This document shows positions 1-9,976 of a stretch of DNA of 64,000 nucleotides, in pieces. The DNA comes from Macrophomina tecta. Lineage: Eukaryota > Ascomycota > Dothideomycetes > Botryosphaeriales > Botryosphaeriaceae. Below the pieces are notes generated by a model, which did no database searches, was not told the DNA's origin, and saw only the letters and a program-made list of their open reading frames with translations. Every line of letters begins with the position of its first letter. The stretch's first letter is position 1. The DNA is taken from positions 434,001-498,000 of the forward strand of contig JAKSGN010000036.1 in NCBI GenBank assembly GCA_024180945.1, in the 5' to 3' direction. Made by a program: the position numbers and the translations under genes.

Positions 1-655
1 AATCTTTCCCGAAAAAGTCCGACCTGGTACAGGTAGGTTATGTGGGGAATATCAGTCCTTGTCGGCATATTCGGATGCTGATCGGAAATCCCGAGACGAT
101 ATCGTCATGCACTCTCTGGTCTCGTGAGCGGTTTGCCTTGGTCAATCTTCACATACGCTACTCTCATAGATGACTCCCTGAGGAGGGTAGGCTTCTCATG
201 TTTATCCTGCCTTGCGTGCGGCCACGCCGGCTATCGATCCCGCTGGTGACGAAAGGGAATTCCGAGGCATTAACACGTACGCAGGAATCAGACGCAGATC
301 GTGCGGTCCCAGCATTCTGGACAAGACACATAAATCAGGGTCCTCATCCAATGGCGAATCACCAGACAAGGGCTCGGATGCATGGTGGCCCCTGTCATCC
401 CGAACAAGAAACTGCTGCCTCGAGTCTCACATTCCGGCTTGCAAATCTCTAGGGAAAAATGTACGGGCCCATTAGGTTCCCCGGCCTGGGCTTCCGCGAG
501 CCTCCGAGAGGGGTACCCCGCAATATTCTTGTGGCTTGATTAGTCAAAATATGGGGCTGACAGCTATTCGTTCGTACAATAACATCTACGGGGCTCCATC
601 GCACCTCTCTCTCCTCGCCGCGAGTAGCTCACATAGCTTCCCCGAATCTGACTCG
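1..655. other. Left-edge region without a supported gene
   Basis: Only short open frames are present, with no recognisable domain and no consistent splice pattern. The last part is presumably the promoter and leader of the transcription factor that starts at 656. An upstream neighbour outside the window cannot be excluded. Confidence 0.5.
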
Positions 656-3260
656 ATGCCGGCCATGTTTGTGTGTCCCGAATGCAATGCTACTTTCCGC
701 CGCTCCGCACACCTACGACGCCACCAGGAAACACGTGAGTTCTCCTGTCTACAGCAGGCGCGCATTCTGACGCTCATCTCACAGACCGTGCTGAGAAGCC
801 GTACGTTTGCCGATTCTGTACCGTGGCATCATCCCGCAAGGACGTGATCGTCCGCCATATCAGGAATTTGCATCCGGACGTGGATCACGGCGACTCGCAA
901 AAGCGTCGGCGAAAGCGATCTGGCGGCAGGGCTTCCAACTCTCCAACCGCTGACGCTCCCCTCTCCCCTAACGCCGATGCTTCGAGCTCGCCATCATCAG
1001 CCACTTCAACCCAGCCAGATCAAATCCTTGCCGTACCCGCTCAAGCGACCCGATTGCCATTGATTAGCTCCCCGGCCTATGACTTGGGAAACGATCCATT
1101 CAATCGGGCGGCTCTATTCGAGCAACTCGGCTTTCGGGCGCACGGCTTTGCCTTCGATGGCCCAGACACTGTTCTTGAATCACTTGTCGACCCTCACATC
1201 TGCACCCCTGACCTCTCGAACATATTTGGACCAGAATGTCATGCGCTGTTTGATGATGCGTTGAGCAATGAAAAAAGCCGCCTGCCCGAGGTGCGTTCGG
1301 AGCGTTCCGCTCGCAGTTGTTCTTCAAGCTCCACTTCGCTCGGGGATGCCGAATGCTTGAGCGCGCGGGCGAACCTGGCCCGCTATGACCAAAACAAAGT
1401 TCTCTCCTCTTTCCAATTCCCGTCAAGATATGCGATGATCCGATTTGTAAACGCCTTTTTCAAGCACATGGCACCCCACATGCCCCTCGTGCACCGGCCA
1501 ACGTTCGATATTGCCTCGGTAGCCTGTAGGTAACACCTGTTTCTGGTTTTGCCTAGACCTGACAGATTTCAGCGCCTTTGCTCATCGAAATAATGGCCTG
1601 TGGCGCACTATACCTCTGTGAGCGCGCCACGGCCATGAACATGCATGCCGCTGCCATGCGGTTGATGTCCGAGGTACGTCTGATGCCCAAGGATCGATCG
1701 CCACTGACACTGATTCCAGGTCGAACGCGGGATCGAGTCGCTGGGGAAGCCGCCGAAGTTTCAGCTTTGGATGCTGCAAACATATCTGCTTATGAGTTAC
1801 TTCGGGGCCTACGGTGCCAATCTGGAAACAGAGCAGCGAGCAACCCATCCTTTTGCTTACGCAGTAAAAGTATGTGTTCAGAATCTTCTCCCATGTGACG
1901 TGTTCAGCACTGGTTAACATGCTTGCAGCTCACGCAAGACGCTATTAAGGAATTGAGGTCATGCTCAGTTTTGGATTACCGAGACTGGGTTTACCAGGAG
2001 AGTATTTGCAGGTACTTGAGCAATCTGTGGGCCACACCTCGCAAGTATTGATTGTTTTCAGGTCAATCGCAAGCACTATAATGATTGGAGCAGCTCTTGG
2101 TTCAACAAAGTTCCACCAGTGCTTCGCCACACCGTTCTCTACCGCAGCTTTTCCACTCCCTTCACAAACAGCGGTTTGGCAGAAGGATGAGCAAACGTGG
2201 TCGGGAGACTTGGAGATTCAGGACAGCACCCAGGTTTTCGACTCGATCCTGGCCGGCCAGAAGCCAGCCGTGCCCGTCAGCCAATTTGGACTAGTCGCGC
2301 TCATCGCTTCAGTACTCTGGCGCGTCTCCTCTTTCGAAGCTCTCGTGGGCTCGGATCAACTAGATACGTATGCAGATTTCGTCAGCAAGATGGCCAGGGC
2401 AGTCCGTGTCCTCGACGAGATGCTGGCGGAACAGACGTCGAGCGAGGCGGCCATCGACGCGACGCCATCTCCCTTGCTGAAATCCGCGAAGTGCCTGCTC
2501 AACTCAACATACTATCACCTCTTCGGGAGCAAGACTCTGGCACAGGCGAAATCGGTCTTCGATTCTCCCGGGACGGACAGGACGGACTGGCCATCTGAAC
2601 AAGTGCACCCGTCAAACCTTGACATGGCCTTAGTTCGTGCAGCAGAGGCCATGCAGGACGATATTCGGCTAGGCTTGATGTATTTACAGAAATGGGGACC
2701 GCACAAGTTTGGTCCCGTCTGTGGAAACTCCGTTTTGGAGACCGGTAAGTCGCAGAACATACCTACCCCCCTCCTGCGCTTGAAGTCGTACTCTGAGCGG
2801 CCAGGCTGCATTCCGCAAATATCTGACACTGAATGCTAGGCCTACTCTTGAGCTGGTACCTCCAGAATAAGCCTGCACTCGTCTCGGTGCTCGACTCACA
2901 CGCGGCCATCAACCAGTCCATCCAGGAGGCAATTTCAGAGATGGAAGAACTGCGTGCCACCATACACGGCCAGCTGCCAGCAGTTCCTCTTGTTGTGGCG
3001 TCGGAGCTACTCGCTGATGGCTCTATCTGGCAATGTAAGTTTTGCACATCCTTCTTTTCCCTCTCCTCGTCAACAGCTGCTCACGGTCGTTCTTTCAGGG
3101 CCATCTGCTGTGTCGAGTAAGCTAAAAGAATTCATAAAATGGAATTCTCACCAATTTTCATTTCTGGAACAGGCGAGCGGGATATTCCAGTGAAGCGACT
3201 GCTTGTTGGGCAGAGATCAAGCAGTTGCATCTCGTTCACCAGGATATTCACAGTCTGTAG
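656..3260 (+). CDS. C2H2 zinc-finger transcription factor with fungal_trans domain
   Basis: This is probably a nuclear DNA-binding regulator. Proposed exons are 656-734, 785-1525, 1573-1673, 1720-1869, 1929-2011, 2062-2744, 2840-3034, 3099-3116 and 3178-3260, giving about 710 aa. Two C2H2 fingers lie at the N-terminus. The first is in FVCPECNATFRRSAHLRRH; the second is in YVCRFC plus RHIRNLH and is joined to the first across intron 1. A basic KRRRKR stretch follows. The fungal-specific regulatory domain begins near APHMPLVHRPTFD and continues through MACGALYL and the FPLPSQTAVW segment. The C-terminus CWAEIKQLHLVHQDIH is typical of this family. The 656 ATG is the one that places finger 1 directly at the N-terminus. 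The last two junctions, an 18-nt exon and a weak acceptor, are uncertain. It lies at the edge of the putative metabolic cluster and could be its pathway regulator (inference). Confidence 0.8.
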
Positions 3261-3844
3261 TATGATGACATGCATGGGAGAGCCATCTTCAGTAGATAAA
3301 TAACCTTAACTTCGACCGTAAATTCTCAGAATGGCAGGGTCCCAATACATTTCGATTAGTCAGCTTAAAAGTTTCTTGAGAGGGCGGGTCGATCATACGA
3401 TAGCCACTAATGGTGGCGGCTCTCCGACCTTGATAACCTGTTATTCGCCATCGATGTCCCCCAATATCTGCAGATTCTGCTAGTTAGCCATATCGGTTGG
3501 TGGGTTTCGCAAGTGGGGCTAGTAAGTGGGTGGGTAAATTGGGTGGGTCTCGGCACGGGAAGATCGAACGGCGGCAACAGTCGGAGTCGGGGTACGGCGG
3601 GCGGCTGGTGAAAGCCACCTCGGGCTTTCGAATTACTGCGCTAGTCCATAGTGTCCGGTACAGCCGCCACAGCCGGCGTTGACGCTGGGCACGACCAGAA
3701 TGTTGTGAAAAGAAGTCACCCGCAGCCGCTATCAGTGGGGCAGTCAGTCACTCGGGCTTGATGTCTCCAGCTGCCTTCGCCCTCGCCAAACGCCGTATCA
3801 CTTACCAAGTTTGAGCTTTCACGCTCCTTGATTGATCAGGTAAG
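3261..3844. other. Intergenic spacer with no gene seen
   Basis: This spacer separates the transcription factor from the hydrolase gene on the same strand. I see no conserved frame. It probably holds the promoter of the gene that starts at 3845. Confidence 0.5.
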
Positions 3845-4808
3845 ATGTCGTGTCCAGACTGCTTCCGGGGACACGACCATCCCGGCCCAGTTAACGGGTT
3901 CGAGACGGAATTACACGCCCACAAAGTATACGTCACGGAGCCGCCAGGGCGCGAGAGAGGTGAAGCCAAGGGCCTCATCGTCATCTTAACAGATGCATTT
4001 GGCTGGAACACAGTCAATATCCGGCGGGTCGCCGACTCGTATGCACGGCGAACGGGCTGCCGGGTCTACATCCCTGACTTCATGTACGGTAAGCCAACCG
4101 CGCCGCGCTCTTCCCATCCATCGTACAATGCACATCAAGCTGACAGCAGAACTACAGGCACCGCCGCGCCGCCGAGCATGAAGTCCGTCATGGACCGTCT
4201 CGTTTCCGAGCGCGGGATCTGGGGTTGGCTCGCCAAACCGTGCGTCCCGCCTCCACAACTTCCACCGCGGTCCAAACCCCTCTCCTCCCTGTGTCTGACA
4301 GCAGTACAGATTCCTGCTCGCCCGCTTGCTCTACTCCTTCGTCCCCTTCATCCTCCGCAACAAGCCCCCCAAGCGCCTCCCCGCCATCAAGCAGTTCCTT
4401 GCCGACCTGCGCGCCACTCAGCCCGCACACCTGCGCATTGGCGTCGCCGGCTTCTGCTGGGGCGGCTACGGCGCCACGCACCTGGCGCACGGGGGCGGGC
4501 TCGTCGACGCGGCGTACACGGCGCACCCGAGCGAGCTGAAGGTGCCGGCGGACATTGAGGGGATCACGGTGCCCTACAGCATGGTGATCGGGGACGCGGA
4601 CTTCGCGCTGGATATCGAGCGCGTGCGCGAGGCGGAGGAGGTGCTGCGGCGGAAGAAGGGCGTCGAGAGTGAGGTGGTGGTGCTGCCGGGCGCGGCGCAT
4701 GGGTTTGCGGTGCGCGGAAGGCCGGACGATGAGAGGGAGAAGGAGCAGGCCGATCAGGCGGAGGATCAGGCGGTGAGGTGGTTTGGGAAGCATTTGGTGG
4801 CGTCGTAG
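3845..4808 (+). CDS. Dienelactone hydrolase family protein
   Basis: This is an alpha/beta hydrolase of the dienelactone hydrolase family, probably cytosolic. Exons are 3845-4088, 4158-4239 and 4310-4808, giving 274 aa. The phases agree at both introns. The N-terminus has the family's CPDC-GH motif (MSCPDCFRGHDH). The nucleophile elbow is GFCWGGYGA with a catalytic Cys. The acid is in the GDADF segment and the histidine is in GAAHGFAVRG, so the Cys-Asp-His triad is complete. Members hydrolyse cyclic dienelactones in aromatic degradation or act as tailoring hydrolases in fungal secondary metabolism. It sits between the regulator and the terpene cyclase, so a cluster role is plausible. Its substrate is unknown. 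Confidence 0.88.
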
Positions 4809-4990
4809 GAGCAAGTATATGGTTTTGTATCGACTCGGCAAGTGGAAAGGATACGTGCTTTGCCCATGCCATAGATACTAAGCGCTTGGATTCAAATGGT
4901 GCTAGATGAAGTTAAAAACGCAGTGTCCTGCAATTCATATATGAAGCATGCGGGAACCTAATGTTGATAGTTGATTACAGGTCACGATCA

Positions 4991-6619
4991 TCACCTCCAT
5001 TCCATGATCTTGAGAGCCAGAGCAGTTGTCAACCCCCTATTGCCAATCTTCGCACCCGTCCTGCCCATACAGCAAAAGTGGCCCGCCGGCCACCCGCCAT
5101 CCTCCTCCTGCAGCGCCTGGAAGGCGGCTAGATCCTGGCGCCAAAACCTCGCGTCGATCCCAACCAGCTGGCACGCGTAAATGCGCAGCGCCAGAGCCAG
5201 CGGATTGACAGGCACGTTCACCCGCTCCAGCAACGCCTCCTTGACTACCTCCAACTCCTGCTTTAGCGTCTCCGAGCTGCACTCCAGATAGAGCCGCGCA
5301 CTGAAATACAAAAACGTCTCAGGTGTCGAGTAGAAGCGGCTGCCATGCACATACGCCCTGTTGTGCAAGCAGCGCACGACCCAGTCACGCGTCGCGCGGA
5401 TGCGCGGGTCATCGCCGCAGCCGAAGCGATAGAAGACACGCAGAATGTTGCAGCAGACCTCGGGCGAGGTGCGCGGACGATCGGCGCAGAAGTACGTCTG
5501 CATGATGCCATCGGCGTTGGTGTTGGCGGCCATGGCGTTCATGACCAGGTTGACGTCGGCGACCGAGTCGAGGTGGTGTGAGGGGAGGCAGAGGTAGGCT
5601 GTGGACGTCGTGTCGGCATCGGGCGGGAAGTCGCGCGTTGTTTGGACGGGCTTGTCGTAGAAATAGTTCCAGAGTCCGTTGGCGACGTTGCTTTGGGCCG
5701 CTGGCGCTTCGACTGTGGTACCGGCACTGCTGTTGGTGGTATGCGGCGCGTGGAGCTTTCCGGAAGGAAATTTGATATAGACGAGGTCCGCGTCACCGGT
5801 GAGTTCCCAGATCAGGAGCTGGGCGAAGTTGTCCATCAGCGGGGCGTCGTAGCCTTCCATCACACAGTGGTGATTTCCGGCGCCGTTTTTCATATAAGCC
5901 TCCGCCCTGGACACGGGGTCTTGAAAGAGATTGCGCAACGTCTTGCCTATGTCATCAGATGTTTTTTCATGCAGGATTCCGTGGATTCCGAGGGATCGAG
6001 CAGCGCAAATATTATCGGGCTCGTCGTCGACCATGACCACTTGGCTGGGATGCGCATTTATCTGACCGAGAACGTGATTGAAGAAGCACAAATCAGGCTT
6101 TCTCATGCCCTCATGTCCTGACGCGAAAGCAGAAGTAATGATTGGCCAAGGTAAATCCATTCGCCGAACGATCTCGAAATGCTCCTAAGTGCTTGTTAGT
6201 TGATTTGCCACCAATGAGCAGAAACGCACTTGCTTTCGAAATGTTCGACATGATGTAGATTTGCAAATCACTATCCGACTCTTTCAGCTCTTTAGCTATA
6301 CGTACAAGCCTTTGGTTGACTTTCAAGGACTTCTGAGCCTGATCGAGACTTGTTTTGACGGCCAGTGAGTCGACACCGAGCATGTCGCCAAAGAGCTGCT
6401 TCACCTTAGCTATCTATAGAACCTTTGGGGCATCTGTGAGAGTTATCTGACCTCGCAAGCCTCATCAAGCGTGATTTTCCCTTTGTCCAGGTCATGCCAG
6501 GTCTCTGAATGCATGAGCAATTTCAATTGCCCGGGAGACACAGCCGTGATGCTTTGAGGGCTCCAGTTGAGGAGAACTCCTCCAAGATCGAAGATGAGAG
6601 CGCTGAACTTGGTCCTCAT
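4991..6619 (-). CDS. HAD-like / terpene cyclase fusion, drimane-type sesquiterpene synthase family
   Basis: Proposed exons in transcript order are 6619-6452, 6404-6234 and 6184-4991, giving 510 aa. The first acceptor could instead be at 6413. The N-terminal half is a HAD fold. Motif I is FDLGGV (Asp11, with Gly where phosphatases usually have the second Asp), then MSNIS (Ser109), KPD (Lys142) and DDEPD (residues 166-170). The C-terminal half carries DADTT at residues 302-306, matching the DxDTT acid motif of protonation-initiated cyclases. It ends with EEDGGWPAGHF and IGNRGLTTALAL, typical of alpha-barrel cyclases. This layout is that of fungal AstC-like and bacterial drimenol-synthase proteins, which cyclise farnesyl diphosphate to drimanyl diphosphate. 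Known family members act in sesquiterpenoid clusters. The exact product, and whether the HAD half removes the diphosphate, are not visible here. The second intron appears to use a GC donor. Confidence 0.85.
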
Positions 6620-6704
6620 GATCGATGATGGCTATGCAGACGTGTGTATAGGACTGTTGCTGAGGAGTTGGAGGATGGTGATCGATTGATGGTGGCAGGC
6701 GGAG

Positions 6705-6711
6705 TATATAT
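6705..6711 (-). promoter_or_regulatory. TATA-like box of the HAD/terpene cyclase gene
   Basis: A TATATAT run lies about 86 nt upstream of the proposed start codon at 6619, a usual fungal TATA distance. This rests on motif and position only. Confidence 0.4.
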
Positions 6712-7638
6712 GCGCTGCTTGGTGGCTAAGCTACCTGCAGTGAATCCCTGGGATTCCACTCCTCACCCTTAGGTCAATCGAGGTAATGAGCAGCGACCTA
6801 CCATCATTTGGCGTTATCCCTGGTCCATACACTGCATGGAGTTGCGCCGCAACAGCCCTAATGGCTGAGCCGTGACCGCTGGGAATATCCGCTTGCTTTC
6901 ACCAACACACCCATGAAATCATGCATTTTCAGCTTCTTTAACAATGAAAATCTCCCCGCTAAGCAGTTTCAGCTCATCAGGTCAAGCCTTTTCTCGTTTG
7001 AACCTACCGTGATTAGAGCGAGGGCAGTGTTAGGATTGCGGCACAGCAACTTGGTGTAGAACATATCTCAGCCGCTCCAGGAAAAGCAGCGCAAGCGCAT
7101 GTAGTGTTGTTATCAGCTGGGGTCGGAAGGATTCTCACCTCAGCCTTGTGGGGCTGTGGCTGAGAAGAACTCCACCTCCACTGTGTTGATCATCCATGGG
7201 GTAGGTTCGTTGCGGCGTAGCGAGGCTGAGGCAGCAGCTGGAAGCGGAAACCCGAACCGAAAATACGAAGTGGGACCGAAAACGGAAAGCCGGAGGTGCG
7301 AAAAAGGTATGGGTACTATCGATGATGCCCTCACTAAGCGAGGTATAAATGAATATAATCAGCTGGTCAGATGCAGCTGAGCTTGTGGAGAATTCCATCA
7401 GGATTCAATGATTTGACAGTCAACTGCTTTAGGATATAGACACAAGAGCGGTAGAGAAACAGCTCTACAGCACGTTTATGTTACTAATCGACTGCTGGCG
7501 CAACCAGCTCCAACAGCGAAGAATTGCAAAATAAGAGGCTTATTGGTGACTTCAACAGTTGAACATTTCTATTTTTGTTTCTCGCTCAGATTTCAATCTG
7601 TTATATCCATCCCCCAGTGACCAAGGTGATTACACACC
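6712..7638. other. Convergence-free spacer between cyclase and flavoprotein genes
   Basis: No supported gene is seen between the 5' end of the cyclase and the 3' end of the oxidase. Both flanking genes lie on the minus strand. The spacer therefore holds the cyclase promoter and the oxidase 3' end. Confidence 0.45.
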
Positions 7639-9581
7639 TCACAGCCTCCCTTGGGGCGGGCGGTCTGCTCTCTTTGCGGGCCAAATGCCTTGCTTTCCCG
7701 GCCCAACGATGCCATTTGGGTCAAGGGTAGCCTGGGTGCGGGCGTCAGTCGAAGTCCTATGGTGCGTGTGCATGCTGCTTACTTTCAATGTCTCGACGAA
7801 TCGTTTATAAGCATGATCGTTGAAGTCGTACATGTCCTGCACGACATCTGTGAGTGTATTAATGATCTCGATGCCAAGTCAAAGAGCGCAAACAAACGTA
7901 CCCATGTGCCGTACGTGGGACCTGTAGTTGGCGAATCCCGCCTTCTTAGCAGCGCCCAGGAGGGCCTGGACGACTCTCCGCCCCCGCTCGCGGTGGCTAG
8001 CTTGGGTTTTGTCAAACACGTACTCCTGCACGAACAAAATGTGGTTGGCAAAAACGTGGCAGCCAATGAACGGGTCAACGCCCTCGTCCTCCATGATCTT
8101 CTTCGCCTCCCTGAACCATTGCAGAACAGTCTTGCCATCCGCAGGAAGAATCAAAGTCGTATCGATATGGCCACCCGCACCAGAGCCGTCCGCGGGCAGG
8201 TTGTAGTCAGCGAGCTTGACCGGCACCATAGTCGGGACGCCTGCCGAAAGTGTTCCGATTTTCAACGCATCCACAGGCTTGCCGTTTTCGCCCTCATACA
8301 GGGTGTTTTCTAGCCGGATGCCAGGCACCTTCTCCGCCATGACGGCCTTGATCCTGGCGAACCGCGCGAGTACCATCTCTTTTGTCCCGTACAGGTCGAA
8401 GGAGCACCGCCAGTAGCCCGTGTTGTACTTCTCCCTCATCTTAGCGATGGTCTCCGGAAGTAGCGGCCCCGGCTCGGTCTGATGCATGTACTTCGGCACG
8501 TCATGGGAGGCGAAGTGGTTGATGTTCGTGATCATCGCGTGGTTCTGCATGATCCCCTCGAGCGACAACTGCTGCAGTGCGTCGATTAAGGGATCAATGC
8601 TCTCTACTTCAGGCCCATGCAGCTTCACATTCATGAAGGCAGAGGGTGCGGGATCAACGGACAGGGCTATCTTGGAAACAACTCCCAGATTGCTTTGCAG
8701 AAAGAGGCCATCGACCTGGGGACCAAAGTTGTTGCTGCAAGTATGTGTGCTCGGTGATCCGGACACTGCCCATTGCCCAGTGCGGAGAATCTCGCCCGAC
8801 GGAAGCACTGCCTCGAGGCTGCGGATGCCGTGCTGGCGGTCTCCCGATATGGTGTATCCGTGTCCGCGGTCGATTGTCTGAGTTGCCAATATTAGATTAG
8901 TGACTGACCGGGGGTGTGCAGACGCGTTTCTTACGTTGCCAAGTACGCTTCCCCACCCGAGCGCAGGAACTCCTACCCATAAGGGAATGTTGCGCTCTCG
9001 GAGATAGTCGTACAGCTCGAAAAAGGTTACGCCCGGCTCCACTACCACGTAGGCGAACTTCTCATTGACTTCCAGGATGCGCTTCATTCGATGTAACGAC
9101 AGCACCACCGACCCTGAAACTCTGGGGGCAGGGCCTCCGTACCTACCACCTCGTCAGTATGCAATCAGCCGCGAACTAATTACATGCGCACCCAAAGTTT
9201 TTGCCTTGCGAGCATGTCCAAAGCGGAACAGTGTATCGGTTCGCAACTTTCAAGATCGCTTGTATCTCCTCCACTGAAGACGGGCTGTGGCAAGGGTATT
9301 CAGCATCGAGCTACGGAAAGCAGTGCAGGGTGCTCTCACCATACGGCAGCCGATGGCTGGTAGCCGTCTTCTGCCAGAGGGTAAGGGTCGCGGAAGTTGA
9401 ATAACTCGGGCCCCACTGCCACATTCTCTGCACCGACTATGTCTCGGAAAAGACGCAAGACATTCTTAAACAAATCATTGCCCAGTCCTGGGGGCAGGAC
9501 GCCGTCTATAGCCGCGGGCGAGGTCTGGTACGCATGGTCGTGGTGCTTTTGCAGGGTAGGGTCGGAGTAAAACTTGACCAT
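7639..9581 (-). CDS. Vanillyl-alcohol oxidase-type FAD-linked oxidase
   Basis: Proposed exons in transcript order are 9581-9340, 9284-9192, 9142-8935, 8877-7902, 7847-7783 and 7731-7639, giving 558 aa. Fungal vanillyl-alcohol oxidase has 560 aa. All phases close. The N-terminal PCMH FAD-binding fold shows VCPSSVEEIQAIL, then PLWTCSQGKNFGYGGPAPR, VVEPGVTFFELYDYL and GNTIDRGHGYT. The middle has VDGLFLQSNLGVVSK, and the C-terminus is LDPNGIVGPGKQGIWP, a signature of the vanillyl-alcohol oxidase/4-cresol dehydrogenase group. Members oxidise para-substituted phenols such as vanillyl alcohol, eugenol or 4-alkylphenols. No signal peptide is seen, so it is probably intracellular or peroxisomal. At the site where the family usually has PD(L/P)G, this protein has PALG. 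It is divergently transcribed from the carotenoid-oxygenase gene across about 395 bp. Confidence 0.88.
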
Positions 9582-9976
9582 GATGGCTATGCGAAGGAGG
9601 ATAGCTAAGCGATTGAGGAGATCCGATGGGGGGTGCCCAGCCCATAAGACGGCATGTGGATATACGGAATAGAACAACAGGCAGATGAGAGCCGATGCCT
9701 GATCAGTAGATCTCCAGAGCAAGCCACCGGCAGGAAAGCAACCCACCTCAGCCGGGCGGGCAACCCACCCCCGCGACCGCTCCCCACCACCGGTGGCAGT
9801 CATCCGCCTGATCCGCACTAGCAACGCCACTCGGCCGACGCCCCAGTGGCGAGAGATAGGAATATGGTTTTACGCTTCACGAACACACCTCATATTAAAA
9901 GCCTTGAAGAGGACTCAGTGTGCTGCGTGCCCAGTTGTCTGCACCGTATCCTATCGTCTCAGCCGAAACCGCGACC
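9582..9976. promoter_or_regulatory. Divergent promoter between oxidase and carotenoid oxygenase
   Basis: A spacer of about 395 bp separates two divergent start codons at 9581 (minus) and 9977 (plus), so it must contain both promoters. An ATATTAAAA stretch near 9893 may serve the rightward gene. Shared control of the two genes is inferred from layout, not from a recognised operator. Confidence 0.5.
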
